A stretch of DNA of 64,000 nucleotides from Ligula intestinalis (GCA_036362985.1 JAYGXS010000009.1:18143676-18207675); one strand, 5' to 3'. Positions 11,229-21,483 are shown, counted from the stretch's first letter. Translations and numbers: made by a program. The notes: a model not told the origin generated them from the sequence alone.

Positions 11229-11697
11229 TTTAAACAGGAAAACAAAGTACCTCGGTCCTCTATTACAAAACATCTATTGGACAGTGGTCACTCTGTCGAT
11301 CCGAAAAAAATCTTTCCGAGTTTTTGTTCGTGCTCGAACAAGAACTCGGAAAGGCTACATGGAAGTAGCCTACATACGGCGGGAGAAACCCGACCTATGT
11401 AAGCAATTAGAACATGTGGCTCACCTACAGCTGCTTTGGGGTCCATAGGCCTACATTTAGTCACCTTTTGTTTGTTTTTGTGTTGTTCCCCCCCCCCCCA
11501 AATTTCTGCCCTTTCCCGAGTTAAGTTGACAATGAATGTTCACTTACGCGTAAATTTGACCTTGCTTTTATCGATTTTGTTGATATTCAAATTGTGCTGT
11601 AACCCACTTGTTATTCATTCATGCAAAGACGGGCCGCAGCTGACGAGCCGTCACGAAATTTATTTGATCGAATAAATTCTGCCATATTTGCTTGCTT
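11229..11697 (+). mobile_element. 469 bp insertion with 13 bp target-site duplication
   Basis: The 13-mer CGAATTATAAGGC occurs at 11216-11228 and again, identical, at 11698-11710. The sequence on either side joins into a contiguous copy of the repeat that is uninterrupted at about 10630-10660. Everything between is therefore a clean insertion. It has no long open frame and no terminal inverted repeats. An AATAAA lies at about 11670, some 23 bp from the right end, which would fit an RNA-templated insert in plus orientation, but there is no poly(A) tail. It also contains a poly-C run at about 11489-11500 and a strong hairpin at 11312-11353. I do not recognise the family. Confidence 0.75.
11312..11353 (+). 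other. near-perfect 19 bp hairpin inside the 469 bp insert
   Basis: The arm CTTTCCGAGTTTTTGTTCG, a loop TGCT, and the complementary arm CGAACAAGAACTCGGAAAG pair over 19 positions with a single T-G wobble. The stem is far above what the surrounding sequence offers. It could be a structured RNA, a recombination target or a small-RNA precursor; nothing in the sequence decides. Confidence 0.85.
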
Positions 11698-12339
11698 CGA
11701 ATTATAAGGCGTTTTAATTGGGATAGAGCAGGAGAGGTAAGTAGATGATCATGCTGACAAGGATTGCAAGAAGCAGTATAACGGGTGTTAAGTATACACT
11801 ATAGCAAGAAAATGAAGACGATCTGATAGAGTAGGAGAATAAAGAGGGTGATGCCAATTTGAATGAAATGGTGGCGGATGTGGTAAGGGTGGCCTGGAAA
11901 AAGCTAGAAGATGGAGTATAGGGGTCTGAGCCGAGGGTGTGCTCAGATCACTACGGCTTTTCGTCCAGTTCCGTATAGGAAGAGGAGGGTTAATACCAGC
12001 GGGAGTTGTTTATTAAATACAGAAACTCATTGGCGATCTGAAGTCCTGACGCTCGGTAGGCCTGGGCCCTGCGCGTGCGTTTGTCTACTAGCGTGCTGTG
12101 GGCGTGAATGCATGGGGGTCATACGAGAATGAGTCACTGGCCGCTTGACCAACTGCTTGGCCAAGAGCAGTCTATGACACCTGTGATTGGCTGTCCCATA
12201 TGCAGATAGAGGAGTGCAATCATGCAAAGGCTTACGAGCTTGGCGCCGGTGGTGAGTGGTGCTACAGGAGATGTGAGAATGCTGATAAAAGTGAATATGT
12301 GAATTCCAGGGAGTAGTTCATAAGAGGAAGATGCGATCA

Positions 12340-12620
12340 CGGGAAAAAGAATTTTATTTTACCGACGTTTTGGATTCTGTCGAGAATCCTTGATCATAAG
12401 TAACCGTATAATACTGTGAGACATACGCAGATACGGGAAATACGTGCATATATTGCATGGTATTTATAGTTCGTAGCGACTATCTGCATGCGTACTATAA
12501 TTACCAGCTGCTGCAGCCACCCTTGGCGTCGTAATTGTTGCGGTGGTGATTTGGCAGTTCGCTTTCGAGTCAATAATCACCGTGATTTCGTTGTCCGTGT
12601 CGGATGCGGGCTTGATCGTA
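12340..12620 (-). mobile_element. 3'-terminal relic of a Penelope-like element (tentative)
   Basis: On the minus strand the end reads GGATTC, a six-base loop, GAATCC, then AAAACGTCGG and an AATAAA-like stretch. That is the same layout (stem, GAAA-like box, ACGTC, AATAAA) as the 3' ends of PLE-1 copies at 3960-4020 and 15838-15915. The upstream minus-strand sequence (TATAAATACCATGCA) has no intact frame. The assignment rests only on the terminal motif. Confidence 0.45.
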
Positions 12621-13119
12621 AAATAAACAATCAAAAATATAAATCAAATAAATAATCAAATAATACTCTTGTTCCACTGATCGTGTCTTCTTCTTTTGTG
12701 ATTTAAGAGTAGGAGCTATGAGAGGAGGAGGAGTTCTAATGAACACATGATGAAAGTTAGAGAAGGAGGCGGTTTATGATGAATGGAGAGGGTTTATGAG
12801 GAGGTAGATAGCGTGCATGATTTAGAGGCGCAATATGAACGGCAGAGAATGCTAAGTATGACAGAGGTGTAAAAAATGATGATGCAATTGATGGGGACGA
12901 GTTGCAGAAGTTGAAGGCGCATTGTGATGGGGGATTGGGGGAAGATAATTTAAGGAAAAATGTGCGCAGCTCGATTTTTAAAAATATACGTAAAATTCCG
13001 CAGAATATTTGGCGAGCATACGTGGCTTTCGATCAATTTTCCTCGGGTCATTACATTTATATAGAGAAGGGGTAAAAAGTAACCTGATGGCAATTATGGT
13101 CATTGTTATAGACACATTA
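12621..13119. other. no recognisable gene
   Basis: AT- and purine-rich sequence without domains or clear repeats. Confidence 0.5.
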
Positions 13120-13240
13120 GTCATGAGAAAAGGGGGAGGGGTGGGGGTGATAGAACGTGGCTGACTGCGAGGCGATGAGGGCTTATTGATTCCGGACAGG
13201 CGGAGGGTGGGAAGGGGGGAGGGTGGAAAGGGGGGAGGAA
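13120..13240 (+). repeat. G-rich tract with many G-runs
   Basis: Runs such as GGGGGAGGGGTGGGGG (13131-13147) and GGAGGGTGGGAAGGGGGGAG (13203-13222) give well over four tracts of three or more Gs, so G-quadruplex formation is plausible on the plus strand. It sits directly upstream of repeat A copy 2. Confidence 0.8.
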
Positions 13241-13690
13241 GTGTGGAATACGATGTGGTCCGGCCAGATAATAGGCGATCTAACGTATCCCATCATGTAT
13301 AAGCTAGTGGAATAGGAACAGGCGTGAAAGGCCATAGTGTCAGGGAGAATTTACTAAGGTAGGAACAAGCGTAGTATGTAAGCAATAGGAGAAATGACTT
13401 TCAGACGAGTGCAGGACAGCCATGAATGAGCCGGCGTCCAGGGAGTCTGCAACCGAACAGTGAGTCGTCGGCTCTGGAAGTGCATGAGCTTAAACGAACC
13501 GTCCGTATCTCGGGCACTGGTCTCACCTTGAGAAGTGGTTGGCTAGTGAGACCAGACCGCCTTGAGAAAGCCAGACAGGAGTGACCTTGAACGGAGGCCT
13601 TGACTATGGTGTCTTGCGGACGCGTGGTTGTCACGCCAGACATGACCTAGTCCGCGCGGCGTCCGAGGAAAGCATGACTAAAAAAAGGGG
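13236..13690 (+). repeat. interspersed repeat A, copy 2
   Basis: It starts GTGGAATACGATGTGGTCC like copy 1 and ends in CGTCCGAGGAAAGCATG and GGGGTCGCTACAG. The terminal block is inverted at 14582 (CTGTAGCGACCCC-like), so copies 2 and 3 face each other around 13691-14581. Confidence 0.75.
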
Positions 13691-13726
13691 TCGCTACAGA
13701 AGCACGAAAAGATGCAGACAGTTATG

Positions 13727-14150
13727 TTACCATTGGCCATGCCAAGCTGGGGCTTGCAGGAGGTTCTTTTGCGTGCACAACACCGGCTTCCTCAACCGGA
13801 TCGCCCTTGCTTCTACAGTTGCTAGCAAACGCTGACCCAGGGGCTTTGGGTAGCTTGGTGGGACCTTATTAATTACTTTAAAGGCTTCGCTGGGGTCCAC
13901 ACGGTATCCGGAGTCAACCATGTGGGCAAGAATGGAGCTGTTGATGCCTCTGACTTCACCTTTGGCCAGCCACTCAGGCAGTTGTGTAGTGGTCCTTTCT
14001 GCCAGACGCTCACCCAACTCTTGATGTCACAAACAAAGTTACTCAGAGCAGGACTTTGCGCGAATGTACTTTTCGGCCTGCTTCCGATCAGATGCAAACT
14101 GGCGTATGAGACAATCACCACCCTCGCCAATGTCTCCCTTCGTGCAGTCT
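13727..14150 (-). pseudogene. Penelope-like element PLE-3, GIY-YIG domain fragment
   Basis: The frame 13727-14017 has GERLAERTTTQLPEWL, GINSSILAHMVDSGYRVDP and AIRLRKPVLCTQK, the C-terminal part of a PLE GIY-YIG endonuclease. Further sequence to about 14150 continues upstream with stops and frameshifts. The same domain recurs at 61304-61720. No RT segment is present here. On its strand it is followed by repeat A, which could be the 3' part of the same element. Confidence 0.75.
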
Positions 14151-14164
14151 AATCAATCACCATC

Positions 14165-14430
14165 AAGGCCGCGAGACAGAGAGAGGATTCGGTGGCCGCT
14201 CGGGATGACTGACGCTGGACTCATTTGGCCTTCTGCCTCCTCGCAGGGTGGATGCGCCGCCGCTGCTCTCCCTCTCTCTCACACGGCTCTCACGATCGAA
14301 GGCACGCCAGATCGAGTCAACCCTTCTGTGAACTATTCGCCTATTTATTCTGTACAGAATACAATCTTCCCACAGCTCTGGTTTACCAAGACGTCTCTTA
14401 TCTCCTAAGGAACTGGGCCTGGTAGATTGC
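14165..14430 (-). repeat. interspersed repeat B, copy 2 (inverted)
   Basis: Its reverse complement begins GGTTCCTTAGGAGATAAGAG and includes a TCTGTACAGAATAAATAG block, matching the repeats at 10020 and 18100. Confidence 0.65.
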
Positions 14431-14581
14431 AGTCGTTAGGGTTAAACCGTAGTAGCCTTAACCCTCTGTGATAGGCGCTCCCGAATTCTTTTGGATAAGC
14501 ACCGACTCATGCGACCGCTATTTAAGTAAAAGTTTTGATTTAAATCGGATTTATGTGCCTTTTGCTTTATAAATTGGATGA

Positions 14582-14905
14582 ATGTGTAGCGACCCCTTAT
14601 TCTTAGCCATGCTTTCCTCGGACAACGCGGGGACAAGCATTTCAAGATCACTCTCTGTCTGGCTCACGGACTCCGGCTCACTCAAGTTCGGGACTTGTCT
14701 GGCCTCACTAGCCAATCACACCTCAAGGCGAGACCAGTGCACAAGATGCGGGGAGTTGTTTACGCTCAGTCACTCCCGGACCCGACGATCTACTGTTCGG
14801 TTGCAGACCTCCAGACCCGGTGATCTACTTGCCGGACCGCGCCTCTGAACTCCGGCCCATTCATGGCTGGACTTCACTTGTCTATGAATCACTTGCATGT
14901 TACTC
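14582..14905 (-). repeat. interspersed repeat A, copy 3 (inverted relative to copies 1 and 2)
   Basis: It begins TGTAGCGACCCCTTATTCTT and continues through GCTTTCCTCGGAC, CGACGATCTACTGTTCGG and GGCCCATTCATGGCTGGAC, the reverse complement of 13400-13690 and 6060-6375. Confidence 0.75.
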
Positions 14906-15837
14906 TCAACGTATTATACAGTGACATTTGTGGAAATCCATTCAATTTCTTACAGCAAATCTTTTGCAGTAATCGTTGATATTGGGTACGTATGTAAACC
15001 CCATCCCGCGTAGCCTCGTTGTCTTTTCAATTTTTAGCGTTTTAGTTTATTCCGAATAAGTTAATTCAGGTGCTTCTTGAAAACATCTTATTCATAAAAC
15101 ATAAATTACATAAATGACAATCTTGATTTTGGGTCCTTTCGATTTAGAAAATATCCAAAGTCTAGTTTCAGCATGAAATCATACGCAGAACTTTGGCGTA
15201 ATTTGACCGAGAATAGAGTGCTATTCCCTCATACGTAACCAACTCTAAGAAGGCAATTTTGGCCTTGAAACACAGGAAGACTTAAACAAATTTTTATCTC
15301 AGTGTGGGGCTCTTTTCACTGTCCTTGGTACCATTGTTGATGGAAATGGGTTTTTGATTTGAACAGATAAATAGCTCGGTCTGTACCCTCATTAGCAAAC
15401 AAAAAGCCGGCGTCAACATCTGCACCGCAGAAATGTGTCTTTTAGTTTTACCATCTAGCTGGTTTTGGTTAACGTCTCATCTTAACACTGGCAAATTCGG
15501 TTAAACTTGACTGTTAACCTTATTACGGATTCAAGTGAAACTGTGTCAAGTCAAACTCGTTCTCATTGCAGGCCAACCACACTTGTTCTAGATGTACAGT
15601 CTGGCAGTTTGACCATTGATATTGATTATTGCCACCGTGTACTCAAGGCAGGTTGGCACAGGGACGGTGACTTGCACGTGAGTTGGTTTTAAGTAAAAGT
15701 AGGCTTGCGAAGCATCTATCGCGCTTTCTTCCCTCCCGCCCCCACCGTCACAGCATGACTTGGCCCCTTGACACACACTGAAATTTTTAATGGTCGAAAA
15801 TACGCGAGGCCTAGGCAGTTGAATAGAAGGTGGAAGA
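14906..15837. other. no recognisable gene
   Basis: AT-rich anonymous sequence; no supported coding or RNA feature. Confidence 0.5.
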
Positions 15838-16195
15838 ACGTTCTATGAGACCAGTATTTTATCTGTCCGACGTTTCGGACTCTTACTCGAGGCCATTTTC
15901 AAGTCATGAAAACGTACAGCTCACTGCATGCTTAAGTCAGCTCTGCTGGGAGTGACCTTGAGTTGCCAATGTTCGCTCCGCCGCGAGTGACCTTCAGCGC
16001 TACCATTGCTCGCGCAACTCGAGATTGGCATCTGGAAGATCGATATACCTATTAATAGACTCCGCGTGCGAGTGCCATGCTGCTTGCAGTAGGCCTGAGA
16101 CTCGGTCGTCCGACTGGCCTGGTATTAGCACGTGTTTGAAGTCGAAGTCGTGCCCTGGCGAGGATGCGCGGGCGGCGACCAAGGATAGTTTTCTT
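15838..16195 (-). mobile_element. Penelope-like element PLE-1, minus-strand 3' fragment
   Basis: Minus-strand coding at 16000-16190 reads VAARASSPGHDFDF, VLIPGQSDDRVSGLLQAAWH and INRYIDLPDANLELRE, the end of the PLE-1 GIY-YIG domain. The 3' end at about 15838-15915 has CTCGAGTAAGAG, then TCCGAAACGTCGGAC and an ATAAAATA stretch. It starts abruptly at about 16195, where a plus-strand fragment of the same family begins, giving a head-to-head junction. Confidence 0.85.
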
Positions 16196-16197
16196 TC

Positions 16198-16945
16198 CCG
16201 TCACGCACAAACGCCGCGCAGAAACCCACTGCAGCGAACCAGCAGACAAAAAGGCCGAGGTCAAGTATCTGCTGAAACTTTTCACAATGAATGGGTATGC
16301 AGGCAGCTGCGTCTAAAAATGCAGGCGCGTGGCAAAACGAAGAAAATCAACGGGGCAGCCAAAACCAACACGCTGGTCAGCAATACCCTATATAGCTGAC
16401 GTATCCCAAGAATTCGCTCGACTGGTCAGCGAATTTGGGATTGGCGTCGCTCACCGACCGGAAGCGACAATCCGCAGGCAACTCATGCAGTCTAAGGACC
16501 CAATACCCGTCAACCAGAAATCGGGTGTTATTTACCGAATAGAATGTCTTTGCGGTCAAGCCAATTATGTTGGCGAAACCAGCAAACGGGTTGCCACGAG
16601 ACTGGACGAGCAGGAACTCATCGTGCGAAGGAAGGACAAGCTATCCTTGCTCGCCGCCCACGAATCCTTGCCAGGGCACGGCTTCGACTTTGAACACGTG
16701 CGAATACTAGGCCAGTCGGACCACCGAGTCTCACACCTACTGCAAGAAGCATGGCACTCGCACGCGGACTCTATGCCTATCTCGCATTGCGCGAGTTATT
16801 GCAGGGCTCAAGGTCACTCACGGCGGAGCGAGCACTGGGAACTCGAAGTCACCCCCGACATAGCTGACTTGATCATACAGTGAGCTGTACGTTTTCATTC
16901 CTTGACAATGGCCTCGAGTAAGAGTCCGAAACAATGGGGAAATAA
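16198..16945 (+). mobile_element. Penelope-like element PLE-1, plus-strand fragment
   Basis: The plus-strand sequence opens in the RT thumb (HCSEPADKKAEVKYL at about 16230-16270) with a deletion relative to 3250-3300, and a stop near 16315. It then continues through the linker and a complete GIY-YIG domain. The 3' end at 16893-16945 has CTCGAGTAAGAGTCCGAAAC and AATAAAACAC. It abuts the minus-strand fragment 15838-16195 head to head. Confidence 0.87.
16329..16883 (+). pseudogene. GIY-YIG endonuclease domain of PLE-1 (longest open copy)
   Basis: This 184-residue frame has an uninterrupted GIY-YIG core: GVIYRIECLC (GIY strand), NYVGETSKR (YIG strand), a variable middle, then GHGFDFEHVRILGQSDHR and LLQEAWHSHA. 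The C-terminus departs from the family after HADSM through a frameshift, so the usual INRHIDLPEAYLALRE ending is lost. The RT part is absent. It is the best-preserved nuclease domain of the four PLE families here, but it is not a stand-alone gene. Confidence 0.82.
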
Positions 16946-17113
16946 AACACTAGGATTTACACAACCAGGGGATAAGAAGTAGCTGTAAAATCTAATGAAC
17001 TTGCCATTTCTTCTGACAGAGCTGAGCCTGCTCCTGAGCCAATTTCCAAACAGAATAATTTTATTGCCGTTGGTGCATCTGCTAATAAACCAGGACTTGC
17101 CATTCCAGTCTTC

Positions 17114-17160
17114 GGCAAGAGTTTCCTTGGTAGCACACATATGTTCTTATTCATATTTAA
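17114..17160 (+). repeat. terminal piece of DNA-transposon family D, cut by the assembly gap
   Basis: GGCAAGAGTTTCCTTGGTAG followed by CACAC matches the outer terminal inverted repeat of the copy at 36811 (GGCAGGAGTTTCCTTGGTAG, CGCAC). It runs into the Ns, so the rest of the copy may lie in the gap. Confidence 0.6.
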
Positions 17161-17170
17161 NNNNNNNNNN
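17161..17170. other. assembly gap (10 N)
   Basis: Ten Ns mark a scaffold join of unknown true length. Features on either side need not be adjacent. Confidence 1.
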
Positions 17171-17904
17171 TCTGGGTGGCTCCTGCTTTCGTGTTCTGTT
17201 TAGGGTGGGGGAGAGGAGGGGGGCGGTAGACATCATACGTACCTGCATTCTTTCCTAGGGGACGATCACAAGCGTTGTCTTCAACGGTTTCATTTAGTTG
17301 CGCGCAGACTAACTTCCCTAATTTGTATGCTTATATCTGCATGCAATACATGTGAATGGATAAAACTATTTATGAAATTCTTTGTGGGTCAAATTCATCA
17401 TCTATGCATTTATCTCGCTTATGTCGAGCAGCAACGGACTCTTAATTATTATGGTGGGTTCTCTTGGTTTGGTCACCATGTTGGCATGTGGCTGAATGAG
17501 GTGACGCGTGTGCACACCCGAGACACGTGCCCAGTACCACCTAGTACCACCCAGGATGATGCACTCTCAGTTTGCACTGCGGTGACCTCTAGGGTCCCCT
17601 TTCTCGTTGCCTGACACATTCTCCTCAGAAGAATACTCCTGTCCTGCGGATATGTTCCTAAACTGAGCGAAAGTTTTTCCCCCTTAAAATACCTCAAATC
17701 GCATTTAAACTTCTTCAGTTTCCAGAAAAGGCCAAAGGAGTTCCTTTTCTCTGTCTGCTATTTCTGCCTTTGTTTCACTTACTGGTTGGTGTACGTTGGT
17801 ATCGCCAATGAGCTAAGGTACTATCTCCAAGGAAATATTTACACTTGTCATCATTATACTCGTGATAAGCTGCCCACGTTTCGCCAGCAATTACGAAAAC
17901 GACC
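17171..17904. other. no recognisable gene
   Basis: Anonymous sequence with a few short open frames and no domain. Confidence 0.5.
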
Positions 17905-18010
17905 TCTTTTTGTATTCTTGTGCTGTATAGCAGCATTTATTTGTAATGTTGTCACCAATAGGGAGCTCAAAGGCTTTGTTTATCTTTTTCTCAATAAAAC
18001 TGAACTTAAC
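17905..18010 (+). repeat. decayed CR1-like 3' end
   Basis: The order GTTGTCACCAATAGGGAGCT, CAAAGGCTTTG, TCTCAATAAAACTGAAC parallels the CR1-like 3' terminus at 37355-37430 (CTGTTACCAACAGGGAGTTC, CAAAGGCATTCG, CTCAAGAAACTGATACTGAT). Confidence 0.6.
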
Positions 18011-18099
18011 TCTGTTTTTCGAGGTTGCTGTTTTTTTTAACTCTATATATATAGATATGCAAGACAAACAGGAGTTAAGGCTAAGACGGTTAACCATAA

Positions 18100-18480
18100 C
18101 ACCTACAATAAACCAGGCCCGGTTCCTTAGGAGATGAGAGAAGACTGTGGGAAAGCCAGAGCCGAAGGAACAGTAAATTGTTTGCAAAAGAGTTAGGGGG
18201 AAAGTTGTTAATAGGTCTTGAAGAGCGTCCGACCGTGAGGCCAGTGGGAGAGGGCGGCGTCGCTGACCGCTCCGCACGGAGGCGGAATCCCAAGTGTCCG
18301 TCAGCGCATGAATTGACTAGAGGGCTGGAGAGCGCTTAGCCAGAGCTGATTGGCCACGAGCGTTTTTGGACGCCTCTATGCGCCCGGTCGTGCGAGGGCA
18401 AAGGTCGCGTCGGTGCGGACATCAGCCATCGCGCTGGGAAAGGCGCGACTGGGGGAACAAGATTTAGCCCGGGAGAACAC
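18100..18480 (+). repeat. interspersed repeat B, copy 3
   Basis: CCAGGCCCGGTTCCTTAGGA opens a block with GGAACAGTAAATTGTTTGCA and a GC-rich tail. It resembles 10020-10260 and inverted 14165-14430. Confidence 0.65.
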
Positions 18481-18639
18481 GTCAGTGGCGTATCGAGTTT
18501 GGAGGAGGTAGGCTGTAGAACCACTACACACTTACAGACTCCTAATGAACATTTTGCACTTAACATACTGGCCGCTACAGGCTTTACAATGGCGAGCGCA
18601 GAAAGAAAACAATCATGGTGGATCCAACCCAGCAAGACG

Positions 18640-18880
18640 AGGTGCCCGTTGCTTAGTCGTTGGAGCGTTGGACGTCCTAGCAACAGGTCGTAAGTTTGAG
18701 CCTCAGGTGTGGCAAAACACCTGTTGATGTGCATGGCTGTCTGATGACGGCTAATAAGCCAAAACTGGCTTTTGCAGTCTCGCCTGTGTTTTTCGGTTGC
18801 AGGTACTACGAGCATCGAGCACGGTGGACGCTTTTGGTCGGAAGACCTTTAACTGAACATGGCCTTTGTTTTTTGGCTTC
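18640..18880 (+). repeat. tRNA-derived SINE, copy 1
   Basis: A tRNA-like head (TTAGTCGTTGGAGCGTTGG as degenerate box A, AGTTTGAGCCTC as box B) is followed by the SINE body GCATGGCTGTCTGATGACGG, AAGCCAAAACTGGCTTTTGC and GTCTCGCC. The same head-body arrangement occurs at 18988, 26822 and 59962. Confidence 0.65.
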
Positions 18881-18987
18881 CACGTATCTTCTGTAGGGAT
18901 GCCCTAGAAGGCGGGGGGTGTATCACATATCATTTCTCACTCACTGATCCACAAGTGGCCGCAGCTCCCGATCTCAACCGGCAAAAC

Positions 18988-19165
18988 AACGAGCCCGCAG
19001 CTCAGTGGTTAGCACGTTAGCCTTCTGCTTAAAAGGCCGTGGTTTCGAGTCTTGGGTGGGGCCACACCCGGGGTTGGTTATGGCTGGCAGACGAAAGGCG
19101 AATAAACCAGAAACGGCCATTTCTGTCTCCCTTCTCTTTGCAGGCAATGCTATCTATCACTCCTC
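18988..19165 (+). repeat. tRNA-derived SINE, copy 2
   Basis: The head GCAGCTCAGTGGTTAGCACG (box A) and GTGGTTTCGAGTC (box B) resembles a tRNA with a GCCTT/AAGGC anticodon stem. It is followed by ATGGCTGGCAGACG, ACCAGAAACGGCCATTTCTG and TCTCCCTTCTCTTTG. It lies 340 bp from copy 1 in the same orientation. Confidence 0.72.
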
Positions 19166-20279
19166 AATTTTAAAGTAAAAATGCTGTTGCTCCTGCCAGA
19201 TACGAGGCTTTGGAAACTACAACGTCTGCTTGTGCCTCAAATAACGCACTCTCTAGCACTGTCTCGATTGATGCTTTACCTTACTGAAGCTACTCGTCCT
19301 CAAGCTGAGTCAATCAACCTATGCAAAGTGTGTCGTTTTTCAACCCCTTGGGTTGGTTTAGCACGGGTTGGGCTCAAGTTCATGCGTGTTTTGTGTGCAT
19401 CTGCGTAGAGAGCACTTTGCTCCTTTTTCACGTTGCAACAAGCATCACGTTGCTGCGTCAAGCTTAGATGAAGAAGTAGTGTGCTTCACTGGTATTCACC
19501 CTCTCCTCCCCTCCAGCTGTCAGCTGCATTTTTTCGCGTACCTGTCTGCAGTGTTAAGCTTCATCCTCTCTGGGTGGTACTGAGGACGTTTCTCGGGTTC
19601 GCAAACGTGTCGCCTCACTCAGATAGCTGCACAGATGAACTGCGCACCACCTAGATTGACGTGAGGCCGCTCGTGAGGGCCTGCAAAAACTCGCAGCTAC
19701 ACTGGTTGCTACTTGTCTTTCCTCGAGCGCCAAATGATTTGGTGTGTCCCCCCTAATTGATGTGCGCGCTAAGATCTCTGTCGTAGTCAGAGCTTCACAG
19801 TGACTGTAAGCAGCCTATCTCATGTGTTCTTGGATTTAAACAGCCAAAAGTAGTTTGTGTAGACCCATCCAGGTTTCTAAAACCCCAGCCTACTGTATTA
19901 CGGGACTGGTGGGATTTGGGGGTTTGTGGGTGGGGAATAAGTTTGGATAGTGAATAATGCCTAGAGAAATAAGTTTAAATATTTCCTTAATTTAATTAAA
20001 TGTGTTAATTGCGGGCGCTATATAGCGCCGGCATAGAGAGCGTAGAACAAAATAGGAAGTCTTTTTAGCGGGATGCCCTATATCAAGCAAATTCACGGTA
20101 CTGAACTGTTAACGAAACCCAAACACCGAAATGTAAACAAGCGGAATATTAGTAAAACCAAAGTTTATAAATATTATGACAATGTCAAAATAAGAATTTT
20201 TTAAAGTAAAGTTTCACAGAAAACGAACATAACAGCATCTGGCGCAACCCAAACCCTATTAAAAAAGAGGGCAGCGAAT
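19166..20279. other. no recognisable gene
   Basis: Anonymous sequence. Open frames at 19181-19583 lack domain motifs. Confidence 0.5.
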
Positions 20280-20480
20280 GCAACACGCAAACATATTTAC
20301 AAAACCCAAAATCCTTACCCTAAAAACTAATCCTAAAACAAACCCATATCACAAACCCTAGCCCTTAACCCTAAACCCTAGCGCTAAACCTTAACCCAAA
20401 ACCCTAACCCAAAACCTTACCCTCAACCCTTACCTTTAACCCTAACACTAAACCTAAACCCTAACGATAACCCGAATTCT
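20280..20480. repeat. degenerate interstitial telomere-like (CCCTAA)n tract
   Basis: Many CCCTAA, ACCCTA and near variants occur between about 20300 and 20475 (for example ACCCTAGCCCTTAACCCTAA). The complementary motif TTAGGG is the telomeric unit in flatworms and many other animals. The units are out of register and mutated, so this is not a live telomere. Confidence 0.8.
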
Positions 20481-21480
20481 TCCCCTTATTTAGCCCTCAC
20501 CCCTACCCTAGCAATGCAGTAAACGCGTCCTAAATAAAACCAGTGATAAATAACGCAAACCAAAACGTCACACTTAAGGTATGTTTTTTTAATAGCAAGT
20601 GGAACAGTTGCTTCTTTATAAGCGAGATAAGTGGGGTAAGTGTAATAGCAAGGCTGGATAGACGATGAATGGGAACGGTCGATTTAAGTGGGTAGACGTA
20701 AATACGCCTACTGAAACGAATATATTAGTTATTTTAGTGTGCTTTTCGAAAATGGGGCTACTGAAGCTACGGTTACCTTCAAACTAATTATTTGAGTATG
20801 GTTGCACGAAAAATTATCATGCAGCCAAAATCTCAATATCGATTTCAGTCACTTCATAATGTGGACTTTTGAATGACTTTTCTTCCCGACCGCTTGAAAA
20901 AAACATATTCTGTAAAAAAGTGGTTACTTAAGAGTATGAATTTCCCCCATCGATTTTTACCGCTCTTATTAGTTCAAATGTATTTTGTAGAAAAATCAAC
21001 AAAATTTGTCTTTCTGTTAATGTTCGGTAGCAAATTACACCTTCTTAAAATTTTATAATTGAAGAAAAGGTACCCTCTGGTGCACAAAGGGTTCCTCATT
21101 ATGAAAATGGTTACGACCGTTCAATGCTCATTCCCATTTTAATGCCGCTTATTTATAATACAACTTCGTCTGCGTAAATTGCAAAATGTTAAAAGAACTA
21201 TGTTGCTTCTTTCTCACACCATAGAGAACTACTTACTTTTCTTTACACATAATACATACGGCGTACAGTTTGGAGGGCTTGAGCTCAACTGTAAAGGCCG
21301 GAAGAGTTTAAAATCATTCGCCCATTAGAATTTGTAAACTGAAGAATACGCTTTCTTTAATTATAAATTTTGAAGAAAGTTTAATTTTCTACCAAACGAA
21401 GACAAGAAAACATATTTCATATACTCTATATAAAAAATGAGCGATAAAGTCCTTTGGGAAAGAGGAATGTTAATTATGTG
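20481..21480. other. AT-rich sequence, no gene
   Basis: AT-rich anonymous DNA; short open frames only. Confidence 0.5.
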
Positions 21481-21483
21481 AAT

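Larger units (their letters stand above)
9926..12330 (+). repeat. purine-rich, internally duplicated repeat tract
   Basis: The plus strand is rich in GA and AAT/GAA runs. The segment GTCACTAGAAT.GTCCGTTATG occurs at about 9932 and again at about 10792. The stretch from about 10500 to 10770 is repeated from 11078, continuing after an insertion at 11711-11850 (TTTTAATTGGGATA.AGCAGG in both). The tract is best read as a degenerate duplicated repeat. Minus-strand open frames here (10269-10737) are low-complexity and not credible genes. Confidence 0.65.

Noticed and set aside
11640..11662. A second hammerhead-like core (CTGACGA then GAAA) in the 469 bp insert
   Set aside because: Only one base pair of stem II can form and stem I does not pair, so the boxes are probably a chance match.
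16329..16883. A 184-codon frame as a stand-alone nuclease gene
   Set aside because: It is the GIY-YIG part of a truncated Penelope-like element and lacks its own promoter or native end.
18988..19062. A functional tRNA gene
   Set aside because: The anticodon loop has the wrong size, stems are mismatched, and the sequence continues into a body shared with other SINE copies.
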